A stretch of 64,000 nucleotides of DNA from Hymenobacter sediminis (GCF_003231285.1 NZ_QKNS01000001.1:744001-808000); one strand, 5' to 3'. Counted from the first letter of the stretch, positions 27,022 to 36,854 are shown. Program-made: numbers and translations. Notes: a model not told the origin generated them from the sequence alone.

Positions 27022-27909
27022 TCAGGCCTTGGGGTGGGCCTTTTCAAATACGGATTTCAGCTTGTCAATACTCAGGTGGGTGTACACCTGTGTCGCCGCC
27101 AGACTAGCGTGCCCAAGCAGTTCCTTAATAGCGTTCAGGTCAGCCCCTTTGCCCAGCAGGTGGGTAGCAAAGGAGTGCCGAAGCACGTGCGGGTGCTGCT
27201 GACCAGAAGCAGTGGTTATCTGACTCAGATAGTGCTTCACGGTCCGGTACACAAACTTTTCATAGAGCGGCTCTCCCTTGTCCGTAACGAGGAGGGCGGC
27301 GCCGGCGTTGCTGTCTACCCCAAATTCGCGTTGCTTAACTTCTATATAACGGCTGAGTACGAGCAGCAAGCTTGGGTTCAGGGGCACGATGCGCTGCTTG
27401 TTGCCTTTACCCGTCACGCGCACAGTTTTCCCCGGCAAACTCAGGTCATCGGTCCGGATGCCAATCAGTTCTGAAAGCCGGATGCCGGTACCGTACAATA
27501 GCTCCAGTACCAGTTGGTCGCGTACGCCTGCGAAGGTGTCCGGAAACTCAAAGGAGTTTAGTAAGCCATTCAAAGAGTCCTCGGCTACAAAGTCGGGCAG
27601 TTTCTTAGCCGCTTTAGGCGAGGTAATGCGCAGCATGGGGTTTTTCTGAATAACCCCTGTCCGTAGCAGGTACTTGTAGTAGGAGCGCAGGGTAGCAATT
27701 TTGCGGTTGACGGTGCGCGGGTCCTGCTGCTTCTGCATTAGCTCCACCACCCACGAGCGGATTAGCGTATGGTCGGCCTGGGTAAGGTCGGGCAACTCAT
27801 AGGTCTTTAGCAGAAACTCTGCGAACTGCCGCAGATCCGTCTGGTACGAGAGCACCGTGTGCGGGCTGTATCGGCGCTCAAACCGCAGGTAGTCAAAAAA
27901 TAATTCCAT
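27022..27909 (-). CDS. xerC: Tyrosine recombinase, XerC/XerD type
   Basis: 295 residues, the length of XerC/D. N-terminal SAM-like core-binding domain (about 1-85; FFDYLRFERRYSPHTVLSY), then the catalytic domain with Arg in GTGIRLSELIG, Lys in VTGKGNKQR, His-x2-Arg in HVLRHSFATHLL, His in LLGHASL and Tyr in TQVYTH: all six catalytic residues are present. I take it as a chromosome dimer resolvase rather than a phage integrase, because the neighbours are housekeeping genes and no attachment repeats are seen. C versus D cannot be decided from sequence alone. Confidence 0.88.
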   Translation of the reverse strand: MELFFDYLRFERRYSPHTVLSYQTDLRQFAEFLLKTYELPDLTQADHTLIRSWVVELMQKQQDPRTVNRKIATLRSYYKYLLRTGVIQKNPMLRITSPKAAKKLPDFVAEDSLNGLLNSFEFPDTFAGVRDQLVLELLYGTGIRLSELIGIRTDDLSLPGKTVRVTGKGNKQRIVPLNPSLLLVLSRYIEVKQREFGVDSNAGAALLVTDKGEPLYEKFVYRTVKHYLSQITTASGQQHPHVLRHSFATHLLGKGADLNAIKELLGHASLAATQVYTHLSIDKLKSVFEKAHPKA

Positions 27910-27984
27910 ACATCGGGCGCCAGCCGCTAAGGCCGGACAACCAATGTATGGAATTCAAGAGAAGAAAGTGCAAAAGCCTGGACG

Positions 27985-28035
27985 CGAAAAAACCGGCCGA
28001 CTTGCTCGTTGAAAGCAAATCAGCCGGTTTTTTCG
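27985..28035. terminator. Terminator between rpsU and xer
   Basis: Arms CGAAAAAACCGGC (27985-27997) and GCCGGTTTTTTCG (28023-28035) are perfect 13-bp complements with a 25-nt loop, T-rich on either strand. It should reduce read-through from rpsU into the recombinase gene. Confidence 0.7.
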
Positions 28036-28059
28036 TCCTGGCTTAAGCAGGGAACAGCC

Positions 28060-28260
28060 TTACGCGTTGTTTGCGTCGGGACCGTAGGTAGCCAGCTTGT
28101 AGATGGCCTTCTGCTTCTGCTTGCGGTTGGTGATGGAAGGCTTCTGGAAGAAGGTGCGACGACGCAGTTCTTTCAGAACGCCCGTGCGCTCAAATTTCTT
28201 TTTGAAGCGCTTCAGCGCACGGTCAACCGACTCGTTTTCTTTGATTTGGACGATGATCAT
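28060..28260 (-). CDS. rpsU: 30S ribosomal protein S21
   Basis: 66 residues from the ATG at 28258-28260 ([20 protein letters not shown]). The longer frame would add 14 residues that have no place in this family. Highly basic, with the conserved [19 protein letters not shown] core of bacterial S21. Its -7 element TATCTTTG lies 40 bp upstream. Confidence 0.97.
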   Translation of the reverse strand: MIIVQIKENESVDRALKRFKKKFERTGVLKELRRRTFFQKPSITNRKQKQKAIYKLATYGPDANNA

Positions 28261-28299
28261 ATCTTCAGTGAACTTAGAAACCCGAACTTGGAGGGGCCG

Positions 28300-28307
28300 C
28301 AAAGATA
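28300..28307 (-). promoter_or_regulatory. -7 promoter element of rpsU
   Basis: TATCTTTG followed by CGG on the minus strand is a perfect TAnnTTTG. The predicted start is about 35 nt upstream of the rpsU start codon. No clear -33 TTG. Confidence 0.5.
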
Positions 28308-28420
28308 AGTACAGAGTTGGAAGATTAAAAGCGCTTTAGCCAGATTTTGTTGTCGTAGCCGGTTTGCTCAACTATCAGAATCCATACGCTTTATTTCCTA
28401 CCCAACTAAAAGGTCACAAC

Positions 28421-29560
28421 CTACTTGAGCAGTGCGCGGGCAATTACCAGCTTCTGAATTTCGGAAGTACCCTCGCCGATGGTGCAAAGCTTTGCGTCGC
28501 GGTAGTATTTCTCAGCGGGGTAATCTTTGGTGTAGCCGTAGCCTCCAAAAATTTGCACGCCCTCATTGGCTACGCGCACCGATACCTCCGAGGCATACAG
28601 CTTAGCCATAGCCGACTCCAGGTTTACGTTCAGCCCGCGGTCTTTCATGTCAGCAGCCCGGTAGGTGAGTAGCGAAGCGGCTTCAATTTCAGTAGCCATA
28701 TCGGCCAGCTTGAAGCTGATGCCTTGGAAGTTGCTGATGGGCTGGTTGAACTGTTGGCGCTCCTTAGAATACTGCAGGGCAGCTTCGTAGGCACCTTGGG
28801 CAATACCGAGGCTTAGGGCTGCAATGCTAATGCGGCCACCATCGAGCACCTTTAGCGCTTGTACAAAACCGTCGCCTACCTGTCCAATTACATTTTCCTT
28901 AGGTACGCGGCAGTCCGTGAAGATAAGTTCGGTCGTTTCCGAAGCGCGCATGCCCAGCTTGTCCTCCTTACGGCCAGCCTCAAAACCAGGAGTACCCCGC
29001 TCAACGATAAAAGCCGTCATGCCGCGGGAGTCGCCTACTTCACCAGTGCGGGCAATAACTACGGCTACGTTGCCACTTTTGCCGTGCGTAATAAAGTTTT
29101 TGGCCCCATTGAGCACATAGTCGTCGCCATCCAAAATGGCCGTAGTACGCATGTTGCCAGCGTCAGAGCCAGTGTTCGGCTCCGTTAGGCCCCAGGCTCC
29201 AATCCACTCGCCAGAAGCCAGCTTTGGAAGATACTTATGCTTCTGTTCCTCTGATGCGTGCTGCAGGATGTGCCCGGTGCAAAGCGAGTTGTGAGCCGCC
29301 ATGCTCAGCCCAATGCTGCCATCAATTTTGGCCAGCTCCGCAATAGCCGTTACGTACTCAACATAACCGAAGCCGGCTCCGCCGTACTCCTGGGGCACGA
29401 GCACGCCCATCAGGCCCAGCTCGCCCAGCTTATGAAATACTTCTTTAGGAAATTCCTGCGTTTCATCCCAGCGCATCATGTGGGGCTTGATGTATTGGGC
29501 GCCGAAGTCGCGCACCATCTGGGCAATCATCGTCTGGTTTTCGGTAGTGACCAGTTCCAT
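28421..29560 (-). CDS. Acyl-CoA dehydrogenase
   Basis: 379 residues from ATG 29558-29560 ([20 protein letters not shown]), the standard length; the 25-residue extension is absent from the family. The N-terminal helical domain, mid beta-domain with [18 protein letters not shown], and the C-terminal helix with [20 protein letters not shown], whose Glu in GEGTSEIQ is the catalytic base of short-chain-type enzymes. FAD-dependent alpha,beta-dehydrogenation of acyl-CoA in fatty-acid or branched amino-acid breakdown. Confidence 0.95.
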   Translation of the reverse strand: MELVTTENQTMIAQMVRDFGAQYIKPHMMRWDETQEFPKEVFHKLGELGLMGVLVPQEYGGAGFGYVEYVTAIAELAKIDGSIGLSMAAHNSLCTGHILQHASEEQKHKYLPKLASGEWIGAWGLTEPNTGSDAGNMRTTAILDGDDYVLNGAKNFITHGKSGNVAVVIARTGEVGDSRGMTAFIVERGTPGFEAGRKEDKLGMRASETTELIFTDCRVPKENVIGQVGDGFVQALKVLDGGRISIAALSLGIAQGAYEAALQYSKERQQFNQPISNFQGISFKLADMATEIEAASLLTYRAADMKDRGLNVNLESAMAKLYASEVSVRVANEGVQIFGGYGYTKDYPAEKYYRDAKLCTIGEGTSEIQKLVIARALLK

Positions 29561-29648
29561 AATAGTGGGGTGGGGGTGGTGGGAGTGTTTGAGGATCAAG
29601 TAGCCAGTAATGAGTAAGAAGAACTGAGCCGGCATGATTTTGGGTCCG

Positions 29649-29675
29649 CGAAAGTAGGATTTTACTGGCGCACAA
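29649..29675 (-). promoter_or_regulatory. Candidate promoter of the acyl-CoA dehydrogenase gene
   Basis: On the minus strand a TTG (29675-29673) lies 16 bp upstream of TACTTTCG (29656-29649), one mismatch from TAnnTTTG. It sits about 88 bp before the start codon. Confidence 0.35.
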
Positions 29676-29817
29676 GCCAGTGTAGGATTAAGGCCTGAAT
29701 CACGGAATTTTGAAAGGGGGCACTAATTCGGTTTCTTTGAAGGTTTTTTAGGGAAATACTGTCCTGTCAAAAGGCGCCCTACCCACCCTGACTCTAACCC
29801 CGGTTGCTCCGGCCTGC

Positions 29818-30759
29818 ATGAATCAAGCTGTTTCTCGTTCCATACTGCGTCTTTGGCTGCTGTGTCTGCCTCTGGTAGTGCTCACTTTGTCCTGTACTAC
29901 CTCCCGGGTGCGGCAGCAAAATATCCTATTCCGCACCGATGGGGCCGGCCGTCTGGACACAGCCCGTCTGCGTGATGTAGTGAACCGGGCAGAACGCAAT
30001 TATATCATCCAACCTAACGACTACCTCGACGTTCGGGTGTATACGAACAAGGGGGAGCGAATACTGGACCCTAACGGGGAACTGTTCTTTGGCTCACCTG
30101 GAGGAAATAATACAGGTGGTGGGGGATTTTCCCGCCAGGGCACTAGCGGCGGAATTCAACGGGGCGGCCAACAGGGCGGACAGCAGCGCTTTGGAAATGG
30201 TCAGCAGGGTAGCAGTGAGTTTCTGGTGCAGCACGATGGGATAGTTAAGCTTCCCATGATTGAGTACGTCAAAATAGCGGGCTTGACTTTGTTGGAGGCT
30301 GACAGCATGCTGCAGGTGAAATATACTACGTTCTATAAAGATGTATTTGTGACTACCCGTGTCACTAACAACCGAATTATCGTGTTAGGTGCTACTGCAG
30401 GCGGTGCCCGCGTAGTGCAAATGTTTGACGATAATATGAACCTACTGGAAGTGCTGGCGCAAGTAGGAGGCATATCTGGTGGCTTTGTTGGCCCTACTGC
30501 TGGTAATGGCCAAGCTGGGCGGGCGGATAATATCCGCCTGATCAGAGGCGACCTGAAGAACCCCCAAGTCCAAATAATTGATCTGACAACTATTGATGGG
30601 ATGCGCAGGGCTAATCTGCAGGTTGAGCCGAATGATATTATCTACGTGGAGCCAATTCGCCGGCCTTTCTATGAAGCTCTGGCTGACGCGACACCTCTGT
30701 TTTCATTTCTCGGCGGTCTTTCGGGTATAGCTACCCTCATTATTGCCATTTCAAGATAA
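29818..30759 (+). CDS. Polysaccharide export outer-membrane lipoprotein (Wza-like)
   Basis: 313 residues with a lipoprotein signal peptide (LVVLTLSC, Cys at about residue 26). The Poly_export domain begins near YIIQPNDYLDVRVYTNKGER, followed by SLBB-like domains and a C-terminal hydrophobic helix (LFSFLGGLSGIATLIIAIS). A Gly/Gln-rich insert of about 40 residues (about 88-130) interrupts the export domain. Together with the next gene it should form the trans-envelope channel for capsule or exopolysaccharide. First gene of a four-gene operon. Confidence 0.92.
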   Translation: MNQAVSRSILRLWLLCLPLVVLTLSCTTSRVRQQNILFRTDGAGRLDTARLRDVVNRAERNYIIQPNDYLDVRVYTNKGERILDPNGELFFGSPGGNNTGGGGFSRQGTSGGIQRGGQQGGQQRFGNGQQGSSEFLVQHDGIVKLPMIEYVKIAGLTLLEADSMLQVKYTTFYKDVFVTTRVTNNRIIVLGATAGGARVVQMFDDNMNLLEVLAQVGGISGGFVGPTAGNGQAGRADNIRLIRGDLKNPQVQIIDLTTIDGMRRANLQVEPNDIIYVEPIRRPFYEALADATPLFSFLGGLSGIATLIIAISR

Positions 30760-30822
30760 GCACAAGCACGCGGCGTTTCTTTCAGGTATTACCTGAAGAA
30801 TAGTTTCATTACTCATTACTAC

Positions 30823-33273
30823 ATGGCGGCGAAAGAAGAGGCTGAACTGGAAGATCTAATTCGTAATGCGGGCGGCGAGGTCGAGGACGACGAGGAGGGT
30901 GGCGGACTTGATTTAACTACGCTGCTGATGGTAGTTCGCAAAAGCCTCCCTTGGATGCTTTTGCTTATTCTTTTGGGCCTGACCGCTTCGTGGCTATTTC
31001 TTCGCTACACCCCCCCACTATACAAATCGTCGTCATCTATCAAAATTGATGAGAAGACGGAAGCCGGCGTGCTCGGGCTAGAAGGAATAGGGGGAGCTGT
31101 AGAAAAGCAGCAAAGCATCAATAAGCTCTCCGGTGAAGTGGAGGTTATCAAATCCGATATCATCTACCGCCGCTTGAAGGACTCGTTGAACCTAGCAGTA
31201 AACTATTACGCCAAGGGTACTGTGCTGGAAAACGAACTGTATCGGGCTTCTCCATTCCGCATTGAATATACCGCTTCACCCAACGCTGTCTACAATACCA
31301 AGGTTAGCGTGCAGCTTCTGCCCAACAACAAGGTGCGAATTCAGTATGAACAGAACAACCAGGAACAGGGTGGGGAATACTCGTTTGGTCAAGCGTTACA
31401 AGTACTGGGATTCACTATCCGAATATATCCAACTACCCTCTATTCGGCTGAAAGCCTAGAGACAGAATACCACTTCATTATCAATGATGAAGCGAGCCTG
31501 AACGCCTACCTAAGCGAGAATATGCTGGTAGAAATTGGAAATGCAGACGCCAACATTATCGGCATTTCCTTTACAGATCATAATCCACTAAAGGCCCGTG
31601 ATATTGTTAATAAGGTAGATTCCGCTTACATGGTTGAAAAGCTCCTGCGTAAGCAAGAGCAGGCGGCCCGCGCTACCCGCTATATAAACGAGCAATTAGG
31701 AGAAAACCGCAAAGATCTGCAGCAGGCCGAGGAGGAAATGCAGGCGTTTGTGAAGCGCAACGGTACCTACGACATCAAGGCCGACGTGGGCGTTATTACG
31801 ACATCGCTGGTGGAGATGGAAGAAGAGCGGGAAAAGCTGCAGGAGCAGATCAACGTGATGGACGAACTGAGCCGGCTGCTTAGTCAGCGCCGCCTGACCG
31901 AGCGCGAGGACGGGGACGTTTTTCAAGCCATACCGGCGCTAAGCGAAATGAAGGATCAGCAGCTTGCTCAACGTATCGTGGAGTTGAGTGATTTGCAGCT
32001 GGACCTGAAGCGTGCCGAATTATCCTATCAGCCAGGTGCCACCACTGCCCTGCAGACTAAGGAATTAGAAATAGTCAATACCAAGAGGATAATCAGGGAG
32101 CTGCTGGCGCGTAACCAGCAACTGATCCGGCGCCAAATTATATTGCTGGATGGGAAGCGAGCCCAACTAGAAGGCCGCTTACGGGAACTACCTGAGAAGG
32201 CAACAGAGCAGGCCCGCCTACAGCGCCCATTGGAGCTATACGAAAAGTATAACCTGAACATGATGGATAAGAAAATCGAGTTTGGTATCTCCATGGCTGG
32301 TACCACTGCCGATTTTCAAATTCTATCTCCGGCTACACTCCCTTCAGCACCAATCTCACCCGTTAAAGCTATGGTGTATGCCGTTGGGCTGGCGGTAGGC
32401 ATTGTGTTGGGACTGGGCCTGATTGCTGTTCGCTACCTGATGCATAATACTGTAACCAACATACGTGAATTAGAGCGAGCTACTTCGGCGTCGGTGCTAG
32501 GTATCATTCCAACTTACGACAAGGAAAAGATGGCCGTTTCAAAACTGGTAGTTGATAAAAACCCCAAATCAGCTTTATCAGAGGCTATTCGCTCCATCCG
32601 GACCAACTTGGAGTTTATTGCTTCTTCTAAGAAGAAACGCCTGATTTCGATAACCTCTACTATCAGCGGAGAGGGTAAAACCTTCGTGACGGTGAATCTA
32701 GCCGGTATTATAGCTGCTTCTGATCAACGGGTAGTTATCCTAGATCTGGACATGCGTAAGCCCAAGGTCAACTTGGCATTTAACGCTGAGAACGTGAAAG
32801 GAGTAAGTACCATTCTGATTGATAAGCATGGCTGGCAGGAATGCATCCAGCACACAAACATTCCTACTCTTGACTTTATATCTGCCGGTCCTACTCCTCC
32901 CAATCCTTCCGAGCTAATCCTAAGTCCCCGTTTCGACGAGCTGATTCAGAACCTACACGAGCACTACGACGTGGTGATGATTGACACCCCACCGGTAGGG
33001 CTGGTGACGGATGGTATTCTTATTATGCGCAAAGCTGATGTGCCGATTTACATCGTCCGTAGCAATTATTCCAAGAAAGCTTTCTTGAAGAATATCAATA
33101 AGCTGATCCGGGTGAACGGCTTCACGAAGCTGAGCACCATCCTAAATGACGCGCAAAATGGTGGCGGGTATGGCTACGGCTATGGTTATGGCTACGGTTA
33201 TGGCTACGGACAAGGTTATTATGAGGAGCCCACTACTAAGCGGGGGCTGCTAAGCCGATTCCGCAGGTCTTAG
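30823..33273 (+). CDS. Wzc-like polysaccharide co-polymerase with BY-kinase (tyrosine autokinase)
   Basis: 816 residues. Wzz/G-rich domain with two membrane helices (about 45-65 and 515-535), a long coiled-coil periplasmic part (about 280-470), then the cytoplasmic BY-kinase: Walker A ISGEGKTF with Lys619, Walker A' VVILDLDMRKP and Walker B VVMIDTPPVG. The C-terminus carries the autophosphorylation cluster GYGYGYGYGYGYGYG (about 780-800) plus GQGYYEE. It controls chain length and export together with the Wza-like lipoprotein and is dephosphorylated by a CpsB-type phosphatase encoded next. Confidence 0.96.
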   Translation: MAAKEEAELEDLIRNAGGEVEDDEEGGGLDLTTLLMVVRKSLPWMLLLILLGLTASWLFLRYTPPLYKSSSSIKIDEKTEAGVLGLEGIGGAVEKQQSINKLSGEVEVIKSDIIYRRLKDSLNLAVNYYAKGTVLENELYRASPFRIEYTASPNAVYNTKVSVQLLPNNKVRIQYEQNNQEQGGEYSFGQALQVLGFTIRIYPTTLYSAESLETEYHFIINDEASLNAYLSENMLVEIGNADANIIGISFTDHNPLKARDIVNKVDSAYMVEKLLRKQEQAARATRYINEQLGENRKDLQQAEEEMQAFVKRNGTYDIKADVGVITTSLVEMEEEREKLQEQINVMDELSRLLSQRRLTEREDGDVFQAIPALSEMKDQQLAQRIVELSDLQLDLKRAELSYQPGATTALQTKELEIVNTKRIIRELLARNQQLIRRQIILLDGKRAQLEGRLRELPEKATEQARLQRPLELYEKYNLNMMDKKIEFGISMAGTTADFQILSPATLPSAPISPVKAMVYAVGLAVGIVLGLGLIAVRYLMHNTVTNIRELERATSASVLGIIPTYDKEKMAVSKLVVDKNPKSALSEAIRSIRTNLEFIASSKKKRLISITSTISGEGKTFVTVNLAGIIAASDQRVVILDLDMRKPKVNLAFNAENVKGVSTILIDKHGWQECIQHTNIPTLDFISAGPTPPNPSELILSPRFDELIQNLHEHYDVVMIDTPPVGLVTDGILIMRKADVPIYIVRSNYSKKAFLKNINKLIRVNGFTKLSTILNDAQNGGGYGYGYGYGYGYGYGQGYYEEPTTKRGLLSRFRRS
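33166..33210 (+). repeat. Tandem GGY TAY microsatellite in the kinase tail
   Basis: About seven tandem copies of a degenerate 6-mer GG(C/T)TA(C/T) encode alternating Gly-Tyr in the Wzc-like protein. Slippage would change the number of phosphorylatable tyrosines in steps of one without frameshift. Confidence 0.7.
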
Positions 33274-33290
33274 TTCCGTATTTGCCGGCT

Positions 33291-34055
33291 ATGTCGTTTT
33301 TTCAGAAGTTGTTCGGGCCTAAAGCAACTGAACGGGAAGCATTAGCTACCCTTGCGTCGCTGGGCACAGACATGCACTCCCACTTGCTTCCGGGTCTTGA
33401 CGATGGCGCCGAAACGCTGGAGCAGTCGTTGGTGCTGTTGAGGCAACTGCAGGAACTGGGCTACCGCAAACTGGTGATGACGCCCCACATCATGGGCGAC
33501 TTTTACCGGAACACGCCCGAGGGGATTCGTAAAACTCTGGATGTGCTGCGCACGGCGGCAGCTCAGGCCGGTCTGGGTAGCGTGGAGCTTGATTGCGCCG
33601 CCGAGTATTACCTTGACGAATGGCTGGGTCAAAAGATAGAACAGAAAGAGCCGCTGCTGAGCTTTGGCGGCGAGCGGCGCTATGTTCTGTTTGAGACCTC
33701 CTATATAAATGAGCCCTTCAACTTTTCGGAAACCGTATTCAACATGCAGGCCGCTGGCTACCAGCCTGTGCTAGCCCATCCCGAGCGGTACACCTACCTC
33801 TACGGCCGGTTTGAAGAACTGATTCGGATTAGGGAAACAGGAGTACTTCTACAAGTAAACTTAAACTCACTGGTAGGCTACTACTCTTCAGGAGCGAAAC
33901 GGGTGGCCGAAAAGTTAGTTGATAACGGCATGGTAGATCTGGTGGGTACGGATGCGCACAATGTAAAGCACTTGGAAAGCATCCGTAGCAAAGTACTGCG
34001 CAGCGACTACCTGCCGAAGCTGCTGGAACTGCCGCTATTGAATTCCACGCTCTAA
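33291..34055 (+). CDS. CpsB/CapC (YwqE)-family tyrosine phosphatase, PHP domain
   Basis: 254 residues from ATG 33291, 17 bp after the kinase stop. PHP metal ligands: DMHSHLLPGLDDGAE (first His pair), VMTPHIMGDFY, LAHPERYTYLYG and GTDAHNVKHL. This family dephosphorylates BY-kinase tyrosines and closes the export cycle of the wza-wzc operon. Start chosen because the upstream TTG reading of the same frame adds only three residues. Confidence 0.92.
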   Translation: MSFFQKLFGPKATEREALATLASLGTDMHSHLLPGLDDGAETLEQSLVLLRQLQELGYRKLVMTPHIMGDFYRNTPEGIRKTLDVLRTAAAQAGLGSVELDCAAEYYLDEWLGQKIEQKEPLLSFGGERRYVLFETSYINEPFNFSETVFNMQAAGYQPVLAHPERYTYLYGRFEELIRIRETGVLLQVNLNSLVGYYSSGAKRVAEKLVDNGMVDLVGTDAHNVKHLESIRSKVLRSDYLPKLLELPLLNSTL

Positions 34056-34091
34056 CTCGGACATACCGATACACGACTTACCCTCGCATCC

Positions 34092-35108
34092 ATGATTTTT
34101 GTTACCGGTGGCAGTGGCCTGGTAGGAAGCTTTCTGATTGCAGCGCTGCTGCAACGAGGGCTGCCTGTGCGAGCCTTATACCGGGAACAGCCACCTAGTA
34201 TCAGCCGCGCCGAACAAGTGGAATGGGTGGAAGGCGACATTCGGGATGGGTTAGGGCTACGGGCCGCGTTGGAAGGCGTGACTCACGTATTCCATTGCGC
34301 AGGGTTAGTTTCTTACGCTCCTCAGGATGAGGAATTGCTTTTGCAGATCAATGTGGAAGGAGCTGCTAACCTAGTAGATGCCTGCTTGGAGCGGCCTGGT
34401 ATTCGGCTAGGATTTGTGTCGTCGGTAGCGGCGCTGGGCGGTGCAGCACCTGAACAGGCGGAAACTGTCGGCCCAGTGGTACTAGATGAAAACAGCAAGT
34501 GGGATTTGGGTGCTCACCATAACGCATATGCTACCTCCAAGTATCTGGGCGAACTGGAAGTATGGCGCGGTATCTCGGAAGGCTTACGGGCGGTTATTGT
34601 AAATCCATCCGTAATTCTGGGGCCGGCCGATTGGGACCGGAGCAGTACCCGCCTGTTTCGGTATGCTTATAATGAGCATCTGTTCTATACCCCCGGCAAC
34701 ATCAACTTGGTAGATGTGCGCGACGTAGTAGACGCACTGCTGAGCTTGACCCTTGACACGAAGTACAGTGGCGAGCGGTACGTGCTGAACGGCGGCTCCC
34801 TACCTCTGCGCGAGTTCTTAACCCAGGCAGCCACTTGCTTCGGAAAGCGCCCACCCACGGTGGCGGTGCCTGATTGGGCAGCCGAAACCATCTGGCGCCT
34901 AGAGCATGTGCGCTCCATCCTGACGGGAGCCCGCCCGCTTATCACCAAGGACACGGCCCGCGCCGGCCGCCGTGCCACCGAGTACCGGACCCGGAAGGTA
35001 GAGCAAGCCCTGAACATGCGGCTCCGGCCGCTGTCGGAAACCATTGTTTGGTGCTGCGCGGGCCTGCGGCAAGCAACGTCCGTCGGTCACTTGCAAACCA
35101 GCTTCTGA
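34092..35108 (+). CDS. Extended SDR: NAD(P)-dependent epimerase/dehydratase
   Basis: 338 residues. Rossmann motif TGGSGLVGSFL at the N-terminus, catalytic Tyr-x3-Lys in AYATSKYLGELE and the later NPSVILGP word are all present. Substrate unknown; nucleotide-sugar or flavonoid/3-beta-hydroxysteroid-like members share this layout. It follows the phosphatase by 36 bp and is probably the last gene of the polysaccharide operon. Confidence 0.85.
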   Translation: MIFVTGGSGLVGSFLIAALLQRGLPVRALYREQPPSISRAEQVEWVEGDIRDGLGLRAALEGVTHVFHCAGLVSYAPQDEELLLQINVEGAANLVDACLERPGIRLGFVSSVAALGGAAPEQAETVGPVVLDENSKWDLGAHHNAYATSKYLGELEVWRGISEGLRAVIVNPSVILGPADWDRSSTRLFRYAYNEHLFYTPGNINLVDVRDVVDALLSLTLDTKYSGERYVLNGGSLPLREFLTQAATCFGKRPPTVAVPDWAAETIWRLEHVRSILTGARPLITKDTARAGRRATEYRTRKVEQALNMRLRPLSETIVWCCAGLRQATSVGHLQTSF

Positions 35109-35279
35109 CTATTTCAGGTAGTAAGCGCTACCGCAGGTTAAAACGTAAATCTGCGCTGAACCTGCCAGGCTCCGGTGCGGTTGTTGTATATTCAGGGCAA
35201 GAGGTTTTTCATCATAAGAGAAGCCTTATTTACCCCACGAAGTCTGCCTTTTTGGCGGCTGCGTGTCGATTGTAGCAGT

Positions 35280-36683
35280 ATGAGAATGAACGAGAACTTT
35301 GAGGACCGGGATGAAGTGCTGGCTACTGTGCGTCGGTTTGAGCACATGGTAGCCCAGAACGAGCCCGTGTTTTTTGACCTGGCCGATTTCGAAAACATCA
35401 TCGACCATTATACTACTAATACACAGTACGACAAAGCCTTGCAGGCCTGCGAGGCGGCTATTGCGCTCTACCCTTTCAGTACCGAACTACTCATTGACCG
35501 TTCGCAGGTATTGGCTATGAAGGGTGAATATGCCGCGGCCAGCACCCAGATTGAAGACGTAGCTCAACTCGACCCCGATAACCCCGATGTAGCCGTAACG
35601 CGCGGCATCATTGCTACCCAGAAAGGGGAGTTTGCCGAAGCGGTGGCATTCTTTCATCAGGCTGCTGAGCGCGCCCAGGACCGCGACGATATCTACTTCA
35701 ACCTGGGCCTGGCCTACCAAAGCTGGCAGAAGTTCAAGAGTGCTGCCAAATTCTACAAGCAAAGCCTACGCCTGAACCCCGACAACGATGTGGCGGTGCA
35801 GGAACTGCTGTATTGCCTGGAAGTAAGTGAGCGGCTGGAGAAAAACCTGGAGTTCTTCCGGCGCTTCACCGATGAAGACCCTTACTCAGCGGTGGCATGG
35901 TACAACCTGGGGCAAGCCTACTACCGGGCCGGCAAGCTTGATGATGCTATCAGTGCTTTCGAGTACGCCATCCTGATTGATGGTAAGTTTCATGAGGCGC
36001 ACGGCTTTCTGGCCAGCGTGTACGTGAGCCAGGAGCGCTACCGGGCGGCCATCAGCGAGTTTGAGCTGAGCTACCCCGAAGGCCAGCCTACCCCCGAGGC
36101 CCTCTGCAACATTGGCGAGTGCCACGAGAAACTGGCTGAGTGGGACCTGGCCCGTCGCTTCTACCAACGCTCCATCGACCTTGATCCGGAGATGGATGAG
36201 GCTTGGTTTGGCATTGGCATTGTGATGAATGTGCAGGAAAAGTACTTCGAGGCTATTCACTTCTTCCGCAAGGCCGTGAGCCTCTATGAGGAAAGCGTGG
36301 AGTACTGGATGGCGCTGGCGGCAGCTGAATACCAGATTGGCAACGTGGTGTCGTCTATCGAAGCCTATGAGAAAGCCGTGGAGGTAGCCCCCGACCATAA
36401 GGACGCCTGGCTGAATTGGAGCATCATTCTGTATGAGCAAGGCAACTTCGACGGGGCCATTGACCTGATGCGCAACGCCGTGGAAATTCAGCCCCTGGAG
36501 GCCGAGCTGCACTACCGCCTCTGCGCCTATTTGCTAGCAGGCGGCCGTTACCGCGAAGCATATCAGTGCCTGGAAAACGCCTTGGTGCTTGATTTTGATA
36601 AGCACCGCCTACTGTTCGATTACTTCCCGGAGCTGGAGTCGCAGAAGGCCCTAGCCCGGCTGATTGACCAGTACCGGAAATAA
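35280..36683 (+). CDS. Tetratricopeptide-repeat protein
   Basis: 467 residues from ATG 35280 (an ATG two codons on, at 35286, is equally possible; the frame itself is open from 35175). At least ten TPR-type 34-residue units can be read, e.g. AVTRGIIATQKGEFAEAVAF, YFNLGLAYQSWQKFKSAAKF and WYNLGQAYYRAGKLDDAISA. No signal peptide, so probably a cytoplasmic scaffold. Its stop is followed by a terminator. Confidence 0.85.
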   Translation: MRMNENFEDRDEVLATVRRFEHMVAQNEPVFFDLADFENIIDHYTTNTQYDKALQACEAAIALYPFSTELLIDRSQVLAMKGEYAAASTQIEDVAQLDPDNPDVAVTRGIIATQKGEFAEAVAFFHQAAERAQDRDDIYFNLGLAYQSWQKFKSAAKFYKQSLRLNPDNDVAVQELLYCLEVSERLEKNLEFFRRFTDEDPYSAVAWYNLGQAYYRAGKLDDAISAFEYAILIDGKFHEAHGFLASVYVSQERYRAAISEFELSYPEGQPTPEALCNIGECHEKLAEWDLARRFYQRSIDLDPEMDEAWFGIGIVMNVQEKYFEAIHFFRKAVSLYEESVEYWMALAAAEYQIGNVVSSIEAYEKAVEVAPDHKDAWLNWSIILYEQGNFDGAIDLMRNAVEIQPLEAELHYRLCAYLLAGGRYREAYQCLENALVLDFDKHRLLFDYFPELESQKALARLIDQYRK

Positions 36684-36691
36684 GAAAAGCA

Positions 36692-36749
36692 TTAACAAGA
36701 AGAAGGGCCTTGCCTGCTGTATTGGGGGTAGGGCCCTTTTGCTTGTTAA
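36692..36749 (+). terminator. Terminator after the TPR gene
   Basis: Arms 36692-36709 and 36732-36749 pair (TTAACAAG/CTTGTTAA plus AAGGGCC/GGCCCTT) with a small internal loop. Confidence 0.6.
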
Positions 36750-36769
36750 GCGGTTACAGAATTCGGGCG

Positions 36770-36777
36770 TACTTTTG
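36770..36777 (+). promoter_or_regulatory. Candidate -7 element of the phosphosulfolactate synthase gene
   Basis: TACTTTTG matches TAnnTTTG perfectly and is followed by GCCCC; the only upstream TTG (36743-36745) is 24 bp away, a little far. The start codon is 78 bp downstream. Confidence 0.35.
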
Positions 36778-36854
36778 GCCCCGGCGTCGGCGAAGTGTAG
36801 TCGGCGTATTTAGTTCTCCGTCCCCCAGACTTTCCGTCTTTAAGACCCTACAGA

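Noticed and set aside
27022..27909. Tyrosine recombinase as a mobile-element integrase
   Set aside because: Length and neighbours (rpsU, hpf) fit a Xer-type housekeeping recombinase; no direct repeats, tRNA or phage genes are adjacent.
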